DNA of 64,000 nucleotides from contig CAZCAC010000016.1 of NCBI GenBank assembly GCA_964496575.1, positions 37,440 through 101,439 on the forward strand, in the 5' to 3' direction. Origin of the DNA: CAZCAC01 sp964496575. Its GTDB lineage: Bacteria; Planctomycetota; UBA1135; GCA-002686595. A program made the position numbers and the translations under genes. Below the pieces are notes generated by a model. It did no database searches. It was not told the DNA's origin and worked only from the letters and a program-made list of their open reading frames with translations. Positions 17,626 through 25,794 of the stretch are shown here, piece by piece. How positions within the stretch are numbered: position 1 is the first letter of the stretch; the number at the start of each line of letters is the position of its first letter.

Positions 17626-18063
17626 ATGATGACCAGGATCGACTTCGAGAAGCTCGAGGACGCCTTCGACTTCGTCAGCTGGAGCCCGGACTACGAGAAT
17701 CGAGCAGTGCTGGACCGCCGGACGGGGCAGTTCTTGTTCCAGTCGACGGCCGATGGCGCCGAGGACGAGGACGAGCTACCCGAGGACGTCGACGACGATC
17801 CCGACTTCGTCGACATCCCGCACAAGAACGACCTGGACCTCGGTCGCCGGGTCGCCGCCGACTTCGCGGCGGCCCGGATGCCGGAGGATCCTCACGTGAT
17901 CAGTCGCATCTTCAGCGGCCCCGGCGCCTTCGGCCGGTGGAAGGTCCTGCTCGAGGAGCGCGAGTTGCTGGAGGACTGGTTCGACTTCGAGCGGGACCGG
18001 ACCCGGGCGGCGCTCTGCGAGTGGTGCGAGGAACAGGGGCTCGAGTTCGAGGGTCAGGAGTAG
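17626..18063 (+). CDS. UPF0158 family protein, copy 2
   Basis: ATG 17626 (MMTRIDFEKLEDAFDFVS) gives 145 residues after a G-rich GAGGGGGG ribosome site. It aligns closely with the copy at 15427: NRAVLDRRTGQFLF, DPDFVDIPHKNDLDLGRRVAADFAA, FSGPGAFGRWKVLLEERELLEDWFDFE and LCEWCEEQGLEFE. The matching arrangement of both divergent pairs shows that the two-gene unit was duplicated in tandem. Function unknown. Confidence 0.85.
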   Translation: MMTRIDFEKLEDAFDFVSWSPDYENRAVLDRRTGQFLFQSTADGAEDEDELPEDVDDDPDFVDIPHKNDLDLGRRVAADFAAARMPEDPHVISRIFSGPGAFGRWKVLLEERELLEDWFDFERDRTRAALCEWCEEQGLEFEGQE

Positions 18064-18138
18064 AGTCTCCTGAGTACCGCGATTGGGATACGGAGTCGCA
18101 CAGCTCACTCGCGCCGTTCGTCGCGGCGAGCTCCAGGC

Positions 18139-18366
18139 TCAGCCCACGCCGTAGGCCTCGAAACAGATCCGCTCACGCCGGCAGTCCCGCGGGTCGACAA
18201 CCACTCCGCCCGGTCCGACCGCTTCCTGGGTGTGCTCGCACCAGCAGCTCTGGCTGAGGTCGAGCAACTCGGACTCCTCCCGAGGCGGGGCCTCGAGGTT
18301 GTAGTAGCGCTTGCTGCGCAGCCAGCGGCAGAAAGGGCTGAAGCCGTTCGCTCCTGATTCGGTCAT
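18139..18366 (-). CDS. Small cysteine-rich protein, last gene of the Mo-oxidoreductase operon
   Basis: ATG 18366 begins 3 bases after the FAD-subunit stop, with AGGAG upstream, giving 75 residues. Five cysteines occur in FCRW, SCWCEH, DCRRERICF, a spacing that could bind a metal or Fe-S cluster. The tight spacing places it in the same transcript as the three oxidoreductase subunits. I do not recognise the family. A role in cofactor handling is only a suggestion from context. Confidence 0.65.
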   Translation of the reverse strand: MTESGANGFSPFCRWLRSKRYYNLEAPPREESELLDLSQSCWCEHTQEAVGPGGVVVDPRDCRRERICFEAYGVG

Positions 18367-18369
18367 GAC

Positions 18370-19374
18370 TCACTCCTCTCCGGCCAGCTTGCGGAACGCC
18401 CTGGTGAGCAGCCCCTGGGTCATCGGGATCTTGTAGCCGTTCTGCGACAGTGGCTTCGCGCGGCGCAGCGCGTCCTCGCGCGCGGCTCGAATCGTCTCCT
18501 CGTCCAGCTTCTCACCGGAGAGGAGCTGCTCGGTCGAGCGGCAGCGCCAGGGGATCGGCGCCACCGCTCCGAGCACGATACGCGCGTCGGCGACCCGGTC
18601 GCCTTCGAACCGGAGCGCAACGGCCACGGCGGAGAGCGCGAAGTCGTAGGAGTGTCGCGCCTTGACCTTGAGATAGGTCGCCTTCCAACCCGCACGATCG
18701 GGGATCGTCACCGAGGAGACGAGCTCCCCCGGCTCCAGCACGTTCTCCTGCTCCGGATCGACCGAGGGCAGGGTGAAGAAGTCGCCGAGCGTCAGCGACT
18801 TGACGCTCGGCAGGCCCGACCCGGGCTGGACGATCTCCACCGACGCGTCGTACGCGCAGAGCGCCGGCGCGAGATCGGAGGGGTGCAGGATGTAGTTCGG
18901 GCCGCCCCCGAGGATCGCGTTGTGCTTGTTCAGCCCCGAGTACGCGAAGCAGGTGCTCCCGCCCTTGGTCAGGCAGGTCGCCGCCTCGCTGCGGTAGTAC
19001 AGACAACGCGGCCGCTGGCAGAGGTTGCCGCCGAGCGTGCCGAGGTTGCGGATCTGCGGGGTGCCGATCGAGGCCGCCGCTTCCGCCAGCATGGGAAAGC
19101 GCTCCCCGATGCCGGCATCGCCGGCCAGCGTCGCCACGGTCACCGTCGCGCCGATCACCGAGTCATCTCCCCCACCGCCAAGGCGCACCTCGCGCAGCTC
19201 GGGGATCCGCTCCAGGCTGACCAGGTGGTCGGGCAAGGCTGTCCCGTCCTTCATCTCGCCGAGGAGGTCCTGCCCGCCGGCGATGATCCGGACGTCACGC
19301 TCGTCCGTGGGGCCCGAGAGCTCGGCGCGCGCGCCGATCACCGTCTCGGGATAGGAGATACCGAAGGTCTTCAT
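18370..19374 (-). CDS. FAD-binding subunit of a PaoABC/xanthine-dehydrogenase-type oxidoreductase
   Basis: The 334-residue protein starts at ATG 19374 with GGAGGAG upstream, 3 bases after the large-subunit stop. It has the molybdopterin-dehydrogenase FAD fold: IIAGGQDLLGEMKDG at the N-terminus, then RNLGTLGGNLCQRPRCLYY, and a CO-dehydrogenase flavoprotein C-terminal domain (ARIVLGAVAPIPWR). Between these lies a cysteine set (CQRPRC, ATC, STC) like that of PaoB/YagS, which holds an extra [4Fe-4S] cluster. The subunit would pass electrons from the 2Fe-2S subunit to an acceptor. The substrate is probably an aldehyde or heteroaromatic compound but cannot be specified. Confidence 0.9.
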   Translation of the reverse strand: MKTFGISYPETVIGARAELSGPTDERDVRIIAGGQDLLGEMKDGTALPDHLVSLERIPELREVRLGGGGDDSVIGATVTVATLAGDAGIGERFPMLAEAAASIGTPQIRNLGTLGGNLCQRPRCLYYRSEAATCLTKGGSTCFAYSGLNKHNAILGGGPNYILHPSDLAPALCAYDASVEIVQPGSGLPSVKSLTLGDFFTLPSVDPEQENVLEPGELVSSVTIPDRAGWKATYLKVKARHSYDFALSAVAVALRFEGDRVADARIVLGAVAPIPWRCRSTEQLLSGEKLDEETIRAAREDALRRAKPLSQNGYKIPMTQGLLTRAFRKLAGEE

Positions 19375-19377
19375 CGT

Positions 19378-21546
19378 CTACTCCTCCCTCAGCGCGGCGA
19401 TCCGCTCGATGACCTTGTCGGGCGTGATGGGGAGATCCCGCACCCGCGCCCCACACGCGTTGAACACGGCGTTGGCGATCGCCGACTGCCCCGGTACGAC
19501 CGGTGGCTCGCCGATCCCGGTCACCTTCTGCCTCGTATCCTCGTCGTCGATGATCGCCACGAATTCGGGCATGTCGGAAATCCCCGCGATCTTGTAGTCG
19601 ACGAAGCCGGGGTTCAGCTGCAATCCCAGGTCGGCGTCGATCAACCGCTCCTCGAGCAGACCGTAGCTCAAGGAGCCGATCATCGCCCCCTGGATCTGGC
19701 TGCGCGTGGTCAGGCGGTTCAGCGGGATCCCGCAGTCCTGCACGGCGACCATCTTCAGGACGCGCACCTCGCCGGTGAGCGTGTCCACCTCGACCCTGGC
19801 GGCCTGCGCGCCGTGCACGCCGGAGCCGGCGAGCTCGGCGCGGAACTCACCCACCTCGGAGAGGCCGGTGGTCAGCGTCGCGCACACAGCCTTCCAGGCG
19901 AGGCGCCTCGAGGGATCGTCGGCAAGGTACACCGCCTCCCCCGCTGCGCGCAGGTTGTCCGGCGTCGTCTCCAGCAGCGGCGCGACGCGCTCGAACAGCG
20001 CGAGCTTCGCCTTGACCGCGGCGTCCTTCACCGCGGGCGAGAGGCTCGGCACGGTCAGGCTGCCGCCGGAGAGGCCTGCGGGACCGTAGCGCGTGTCGCC
20101 GAGCTTCTGCTGCACCGCCTCGATCGGCAGGCCGAGCTCCTCGGCGACGATTCCGGCGAGGAAAGTGCGCGTGCCGGTGCCGATGTCCTGCGAGCCGCTG
20201 ATGGCGGTCACGCTGCCGTCGGGCTCGATCTGCACGCGCGCCTGGCAGTCCGGCTGCCCGGGTACGTCCCACGCGCCGACGCCGAAGCCGATGCCGATCG
20301 CCTTCTCGGGCAGCTCGTCCGGTGGCGGCGGTCCCGTGCGGTTCGGGTGCTCGCTCCAGCCGATCTCCCGCGCCACGCGATCGAGCTGCCGGTGGTAGAC
20401 CTCGTCGGGCAGGTTCTTCTTGCGGAACTCGAGCGGGTCGAAGCCGACCGCATGGCTGAGCTCGTCGACGATCGACTCGATCGCGAAGGACGCCTGCGGC
20501 CGACCGGGCGCGCGCATCGGGCACGAGGCGTTGGTGTGCGTGCGCACGAACCCCGGCGCGGTGTAGAAGGCCTTCGGCGCGTAAAGGTAGGGTTGCCCGG
20601 GGTGCGAGCCGCGCCCGAGGCCGCCGAGGTTCCGGATCAGCGTGTCGAGCGCGACGAAGCTGCCGTCCTTGTTCGCGCCGCCGCGCATCCACTGGTAGCT
20701 GCCGCTGCGGTTGCCGGTGCAGACGAACTCCTGCTCTCGCGTCAGCATCAGGTGGATCGGCGCGCCCGCTTCCTTCGCGAGGCGACAGGCGACGAGCCCG
20801 GCGACGCCGAAGCTGAGCTTGGCGCCGAAGCCGCCGCCCATGTGCTCGACGATGCCGACCACCTGGCTCGCCTGCAGCTCGAGCGGTCTCGAGGCCGAGC
20901 CGGGGACCGCGTTGATGTACTGCGAGGAGGAGTAGACGGTCGCCTCGTCACCGCCGCGGTACTCGACCACCGCCCCGTGCGTCTCCATGCTGGCGTGCAC
21001 CTGCACGGGCATGGTGTAGGTCGCCTCGACGATCGCGTCACACTCCTCGAGCTCCTGCTCGACCTCGGCGATGTCTCCTCGAGGCTGCCCCATGACGAGG
21101 TTCTCGCCCTCCCCGACTCGCGCGGCGTCCTCCTCGAGCGCCTGCTCGCGGGTCACCGCCCACTCGCCCCGGTCGTAGCTCACCTCGAGCGCGCGGACGG
21201 CGTCCTCGGCGAGCTCGGGAGATCTCGCGGCGACGGCCGCGATCGGCTGGCCGAGGTAGACGGTCGCGCCGTACTCGTTGCGCGACTGGTCGAGCTCGAT
21301 CGCCACCTCGACACCGTCGATGGCGAGCGCCACTTCGAGGTTCATCGCAGGTACGGCGACGGGGTACGGGCAGGTCACGAGCCGCCCGTACAGCATCCCC
21401 TCGAGCCGCACGTCGTGCGTGTAGCGCGCCCGTCCGGTCAGCTTGTCGGGCCCGTCGACGCGGCGCACGTCGTGGTCGAGGATCTTCCAGCCGTCGCGTC
21501 CGCTCCAGGCGCGCTCTTCATTCTCCTGTCGTAGTGTGGAGCTCAT
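19378..21546 (-). CDS. Molybdopterin-binding catalytic subunit (PaoC/YagR-like)
   Basis: ATG 21546 overlaps the upstream stop by one base (TGATG) and gives 722 residues. The xanthine oxidase family pattern is clear: HDVRRVDGPDKLTGRARYTHDV at the start, GQPIAAVAA, MGGGFGAK for molybdopterin contacts, ASCPMRAPGRPQA, and the C-terminal TGIGEPP that holds the catalytic Glu. Length and order match PaoC-type subunits. Together with 18370 and 21546 it forms a hetero-trimeric molybdenum hydroxylase. No XdhC/PaoD-type cofactor-insertion gene is present nearby. Confidence 0.92.
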   Translation of the reverse strand: MSSTLRQENEERAWSGRDGWKILDHDVRRVDGPDKLTGRARYTHDVRLEGMLYGRLVTCPYPVAVPAMNLEVALAIDGVEVAIELDQSRNEYGATVYLGQPIAAVAARSPELAEDAVRALEVSYDRGEWAVTREQALEEDAARVGEGENLVMGQPRGDIAEVEQELEECDAIVEATYTMPVQVHASMETHGAVVEYRGGDEATVYSSSQYINAVPGSASRPLELQASQVVGIVEHMGGGFGAKLSFGVAGLVACRLAKEAGAPIHLMLTREQEFVCTGNRSGSYQWMRGGANKDGSFVALDTLIRNLGGLGRGSHPGQPYLYAPKAFYTAPGFVRTHTNASCPMRAPGRPQASFAIESIVDELSHAVGFDPLEFRKKNLPDEVYHRQLDRVAREIGWSEHPNRTGPPPPDELPEKAIGIGFGVGAWDVPGQPDCQARVQIEPDGSVTAISGSQDIGTGTRTFLAGIVAEELGLPIEAVQQKLGDTRYGPAGLSGGSLTVPSLSPAVKDAAVKAKLALFERVAPLLETTPDNLRAAGEAVYLADDPSRRLAWKAVCATLTTGLSEVGEFRAELAGSGVHGAQAARVEVDTLTGEVRVLKMVAVQDCGIPLNRLTTRSQIQGAMIGSLSYGLLEERLIDADLGLQLNPGFVDYKIAGISDMPEFVAIIDDEDTRQKVTGIGEPPVVPGQSAIANAVFNACGARVRDLPITPDKVIERIAALREE

Positions 21547-22223
21547 CACTTGCCCTCCTTCAGCTTCTCACCCGCGTCGAGCGCGGCGGCGAGGATCTGC
21601 GGATAGGTTCCACAACGGCAGACGTGGCCCGAGCAGGCGGTTTCGATCTCCTCGACGCTCGCACCGGGATTCTCCTCGAGGCAGGCGGTGACCGAGACGA
21701 CCATCCCCGGCGTGCAGAAACCGCACATCAGGGCGTCGTGGTCCCAGAAGGACTGCTGCACGGGGCTGAGTGCCTCGGGCGTGCCGAATCCTTCGATGGT
21801 CCCTACCTCGCGACCGATCACGCTCGCAGCGAGGATCGAGCAGGCGTAGACCGGCGCGCCGTCGAGCAGCACGGTGCACGCGCCGCAGGAGCCGCGATCG
21901 CAGTCCTCCTTGGTGCCGGTCAGCGGTGGGTCGAGGCGATGGCGCAAGAGCTGCAGCAGCGTGGTGCGCGGCTCGACCATCACCTTCGTCACTTCGCCGT
22001 TGAGCACAAAGGAGACCTCCAGCTCGCCTTCGTAGCGCGCGCCGCTCGTGCTCTCCGGCGGGTCGGCCGCCGTCGCCGGCGACTTCGACGACGCCTTGCC
22101 GATCGCACCTGTTGCGGCGACCCCACTGGCGCCGATCAGGAAGGAGCGGCGGGTGAAGCCGCCGGCCTCGGGCTCGGGACGAGTCTGCTCGTCCGGTAGG
22201 TTCGGATCGGGGGAGCGGGTCAT
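21546..22223 (-). CDS. Tat-exported 2Fe-2S subunit of the molybdenum oxidoreductase (PaoA-like)
   Basis: ATG 22223, five bases after AGGAGG, gives 225 residues; longer in-frame readings add unrelated sequence. A Tat signal is present (TRRSFLIGASGVAATGA, about residues 24-45), so the folded complex is probably exported. The plant-type cluster is bound by CDRGSCGACTVLLDG and a following Cys. The C-terminal cluster is bound by CGFCTPG and CRCGTYPQI. It is the first gene of the operon 22223-18139 and overlaps the next gene by one base. Confidence 0.92.
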   Translation of the reverse strand: MTRSPDPNLPDEQTRPEPEAGGFTRRSFLIGASGVAATGAIGKASSKSPATAADPPESTSGARYEGELEVSFVLNGEVTKVMVEPRTTLLQLLRHRLDPPLTGTKEDCDRGSCGACTVLLDGAPVYACSILAASVIGREVGTIEGFGTPEALSPVQQSFWDHDALMCGFCTPGMVVSVTACLEENPGASVEEIETACSGHVCRCGTYPQILAAALDAGEKLKEGK

Positions 22224-22375
22224 GGTTCCTCCTGGGCCACCGCGTTTCGAATCGTGCTCGGATTCTAGGCGAGAGGTACGGAGCCAGGAACCGATCACCG
22301 TGTTTCGATCCGGTAGCCTCACCTGGTGGCCCCGAGGGGAAATCACGGTAGTTCGTCCCCGACTCCGTACCCCGA

Positions 22376-24046
22376 TCAGAGCTCCACCACGATTCGCTCC
22401 CGGACCGAGCCGACGAGCAGGGAACGACGATGCACCTCCTTCCCCTCCGAGGAGAGCACGAGCTCGTGCGCTCCCGGCAGGAGTTGCAGCACCCTCCTCC
22501 AGTACTTGCGGGTGACCACGCTCGCGGCGACCACGAAGCCGGAGACATCGAGCACCTCGATGTCCACCGACTGCTTCGCCTCGATTCCACTGACGATCAG
22601 GACGACGATCGTCGTGGGGAGCGCGGAGATCTCGATCCCCTCCACCGATCCCAGGGTCGCGTCGACGCGCAAGGGCCCGGCGACCCGGTACTGCTTTCGG
22701 CGATCGAAGTTCCCGCGACAGCGCGGTGAGGCGATCACGTAGTCACCCGGCACCAGGCCGGAGATGACGAAGGAACCGTCGGCCTTGCTCTTGGTGCCGT
22801 TCCGCGGATCCCAGACCACATTCCCGGTCGTTGGCTGGGTCAGCCCCCACCGGAGGGCCAGCGACCGAGGTCTTCCCCCGGGGGCGGTGACCCGGCCGCT
22901 CAGCGTGATCGGTTCGTGCACCTGGATGCTGCCGCACTCGTAGGGCTCGCCCGGAACGAGCGTCAACGGCAACCGCACGCCGACCCGCCCCGGCACGGCA
23001 GCGATCAGCCAGCGCGCCGCGGGCGAGGCGGCCTCGAACCGCAGGAAGCCGTCCTCCGCGATCTCGAGCGACCAGTTGTCTCGGGAGCCGGACTCCGAGA
23101 GCCACACCCTGCCCGCCAGCGGAAAGCCGCTCTCCGCCGCGACCAGTCTCCCGGAGACCTCGCAGACGAGCTCCCCGGGATCGATGACGAACGTCACCTC
23201 ACGGACCGAGGGATCGATCGGTCGCTTGCGCAGGAGGTGCGGGCCGACCATCAGGCTGAGCCAGGTGGCCCCCGGCTCGCGCAGGGTCAGCGTGCCGAGA
23301 AGCTTCTCGGAGAGGTTCGACTGGTACGCCCCGATGTGCGGCCTGAAGCGGCCGAGATCGGGCTCCGACGAGTGGCGGGAATCCACCGGGGATGCGGCGC
23401 CGGGATCCTCCCGCGTGGCCACGGGCCTGAGCACGAGGTACACCGGCTCCGGCCGACCCTTGCCGATGGCCCTCACGGTCGGCTCTCCGCGAGAGGTGAC
23501 GACCATCACGGCGATCTTCTGCACGCGTCGCAGCTGGAAGTCCTGGCGGACGAGCGAGCTCCTTCCATCCAGCGCGAGCACCGCGCCGCCCCGATAGCAG
23601 TCCGCGCCGTCGACGTGCAGTCGACGGGAGCCGGGCGCGAGGGGCCCAATCCGGTACTTCCCCGACTCGTCGGTGTGCACGGTCAGGAGCTTCTCGCCCC
23701 TGGCGGGAAACGCCCGCAGGCGAGCCCGATCGAGCGCCATTCCGTCGTCGGAGGTGACGGTGCCGTGGACGAAGACCTCGGTGTGGGGTCCGAGGATCTC
23801 CACCTCTCTCGACCCACCGGCGAGCGAAACGCGGGTCGATGGCGCGGTCTCCGAAGTAGCCGGTGGCGTCGAGCGGTCGGGTCCGACAAGCTCTGCCGGC
23901 GGGGCGGTGGTCGAGGCTTCCGGCGTGGCGGGCTCGAGTCCGTCGACCTCGTCCTCGGCGCGCGGTGAGCCCAGCTCCAACGCGAAGTGAACGGTGGCGA
24001 GCGCGAGGAGCACGCCGACGGCCGAGAGGATCCAGTTCCTTCTCAT
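22376..24046 (-). CDS. Membrane-anchored carboxypeptidase-regulatory-like protein C
   Basis: ATG 24046 follows AAGGAG by five bases and gives 556 residues. One membrane segment (about 4-22), an acidic Thr/Pro-rich linker, then the same domain series as proteins A and B: VFVHGTVTSDDG, VTFVIDPGELVCEVSGRLVAAES, GRVWLSES, ITLSGRVTAPGG, ending HELVLSSEGKEVHRRSLLVGS. It confirms that Trp occupies the position of the UGA in protein B. It is divergent from pgm, not from a UPF0158 gene, so the pairing seen twice upstream is not obligatory. Confidence 0.82.
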   Translation of the reverse strand: MRRNWILSAVGVLLALATVHFALELGSPRAEDEVDGLEPATPEASTTAPPAELVGPDRSTPPATSETAPSTRVSLAGGSREVEILGPHTEVFVHGTVTSDDGMALDRARLRAFPARGEKLLTVHTDESGKYRIGPLAPGSRRLHVDGADCYRGGAVLALDGRSSLVRQDFQLRRVQKIAVMVVTSRGEPTVRAIGKGRPEPVYLVLRPVATREDPGAASPVDSRHSSEPDLGRFRPHIGAYQSNLSEKLLGTLTLREPGATWLSLMVGPHLLRKRPIDPSVREVTFVIDPGELVCEVSGRLVAAESGFPLAGRVWLSESGSRDNWSLEIAEDGFLRFEAASPAARWLIAAVPGRVGVRLPLTLVPGEPYECGSIQVHEPITLSGRVTAPGGRPRSLALRWGLTQPTTGNVVWDPRNGTKSKADGSFVISGLVPGDYVIASPRCRGNFDRRKQYRVAGPLRVDATLGSVEGIEISALPTTIVVLIVSGIEAKQSVDIEVLDVSGFVVAASVVTRKYWRRVLQLLPGAHELVLSSEGKEVHRRSLLVGSVRERIVVEL

Positions 24047-24153
24047 CGAACTCCTTTCCCTCCAACAGGGTACGCGATCTGGCATGTCTCCGTTATTCTC
24101 TCGCCCCTTCTCCCACCGCCACTCCCCACCGAGACCCGCTCGAGGAGGATCTC

Positions 24154-25794
24154 GTGAGCCTGCACCCCCTGGCTGGAAAACCCGCCGACCGCTCGATGCT
24201 GGTCGACGTGCCGAAGCTGATCTCCGACTACTACACGCAGCAGCCCGATCCGGGTGAGGACTCCCAGCGCGTCGCCTTCGGAACCTCCGGTCACCGCGGG
24301 ACGTCGCTGAGGACGAGCTTCAACGAGAACCACATCCTCGCGACGACGCAGGCGATCTGCACCTATCGCGCGCAGCAGGGGATCGACGGGCCGCTCTACC
24401 TCGGCATCGATACGCACGCGCTGTCGGAGCCGGCGTACCGCACGGCGCTGGAGGTGCTGGCGGCGAACGAGGTCGAGGTGATGATCGACGTGGACGAGGG
24501 CTACACGCCGACGCCGGCGGTGTCGCACGCGATCCTCGGCCACAACCGCGGTCGGACGAGCGGGCTCGCCGACGGCATCGTCATCACCCCCTCGCACAAC
24601 CCGCCGCAGGACGGTGGCTTCAAGTACAACCCGCCGCACGGCGGGCCGGCGGACACCGACGCGACCGGCTGGATCCAGGACGAGGCGAACCGGCTGATCG
24701 CCGCGGGGCTGGAGGGCGTGAAGCGGATTCCACTCGCGCGCGCCAGGGCCGCGGCCACGACGCACCGCCACGATTACATCGCGGCCTACACCGGCGACCT
24801 CGCCGCGGTGATCGACCTCGAGGCGATCAAGTCGGCGGGCGTGAAGATCGGGATCGACCCGATGGGCGGCGCCGGCGTGGCGTACTGGGGTCCGATCGCC
24901 GAGCGCTACGGCCTCGACATCACCGTGGTCAATGAGCACGTCGACCCGACCTTCTCGTTCATGCGCGTCGACAAGGACGGCAAGATTCGCATGGACTGCA
25001 GCTCGCCGTACGCGATGGCCGGGCTGGTCGAGCTGAAGGACCGCTTCGACATCGCCTGCGGTAACGACACCGACTACGACCGCCACGGGATCGTGACGAA
25101 GAGCGCCGGCCTCTTGAACCCGAACCACTACCTGTCGGTGGCGATCGACTACCTCTATCAGAACCGCCCCGGCTGGAGCGGGGACGCGGCGGTGGGCAAG
25201 ACGCTGGTCAGCTCGAGCATGATCGACCGCGTGGCCGGCGAGCTCGGCCGCACGCTGCGCGAGGTCCCGGTCGGCTTCAAGTGGTTCGTCGACGGGCTGG
25301 TCGACGGTTCCTACGGCTTCGGCGGCGAGGAGAGCGCCGGCGCGTCGTTCCTGCGCCTGGACGGAACGTGCTGGACGACGGACAAGGACGGCATCATCCT
25401 CGACCTGCTCGCCGCGGAGATCACGGCGAAGACGGGGCGCGATCCGGGCGAGCACTACCGGGAGCTGGTCGCCCGCCACGGCGAACCGGTCTACGAGCGC
25501 ATCGACGCCCCGGCGACGGTGGAGCAGAAGGCGGTGCTGAAGAAGCTCTCCCCCGAGCAGGTGAGCGCCACCGAGCTGGCCGGTGAGACCATTGCCGCCA
25601 AGCTGACCCGTGCGCCCGGCAACGACGCGGCGATCGGCGGGCTGAAGGTGGTGACCGAGAACGGCTGGTTCGCGGCGCGCCCCTCGGGGACCGAGGACAT
25701 CTACAAGATCTACGCCGAGAGTTTTCTCGGTGGCGATCACCTGAAGCGCATCCAGGAGGAAGCCAAGGCGATCGTCAGCAAGGCGCTGGGGTAG
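24154..25794 (+). CDS. pgm: Phosphoglucomutase, alpha-D-glucose phosphate-specific
   Basis: GTG 24154 follows GAGGAGG closely and gives 546 residues, about the usual length of bacterial Pgm. The start AFGTSGHRG, the phosphoserine loop GIVITPSHNP (Ser147), the metal loop DTDYDRHG, the sugar loop GGEESAG and the phosphate-binding RPSGTEDIYKIY are all present. It interconverts glucose-1-phosphate and glucose-6-phosphate in the cytoplasm, feeding glycogen and envelope sugar synthesis. Its last 58 bases overlap the convergent WD40 gene at 25737. Confidence 0.97.
   Translation: MSLHPLAGKPADRSMLVDVPKLISDYYTQQPDPGEDSQRVAFGTSGHRGTSLRTSFNENHILATTQAICTYRAQQGIDGPLYLGIDTHALSEPAYRTALEVLAANEVEVMIDVDEGYTPTPAVSHAILGHNRGRTSGLADGIVITPSHNPPQDGGFKYNPPHGGPADTDATGWIQDEANRLIAAGLEGVKRIPLARARAAATTHRHDYIAAYTGDLAAVIDLEAIKSAGVKIGIDPMGGAGVAYWGPIAERYGLDITVVNEHVDPTFSFMRVDKDGKIRMDCSSPYAMAGLVELKDRFDIACGNDTDYDRHGIVTKSAGLLNPNHYLSVAIDYLYQNRPGWSGDAAVGKTLVSSSMIDRVAGELGRTLREVPVGFKWFVDGLVDGSYGFGGEESAGASFLRLDGTCWTTDKDGIILDLLAAEITAKTGRDPGEHYRELVARHGEPVYERIDAPATVEQKAVLKKLSPEQVSATELAGETIAAKLTRAPGNDAAIGGLKVVTENGWFAARPSGTEDIYKIYAESFLGGDHLKRIQEEAKAIVSKALG

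Noticed and set aside
18652..21534. 960-codon plus-strand frame opposite the molybdenum oxidoreductase genes
   Set aside because: It is a high-GC antisense shadow; the minus strand carries complete catalytic and cofactor motifs.
13659..24046. Membrane paralogues as active carboxypeptidases
   Set aside because: Only the regulatory-like beta-sandwich domains are present; there is no zinc-peptidase domain.
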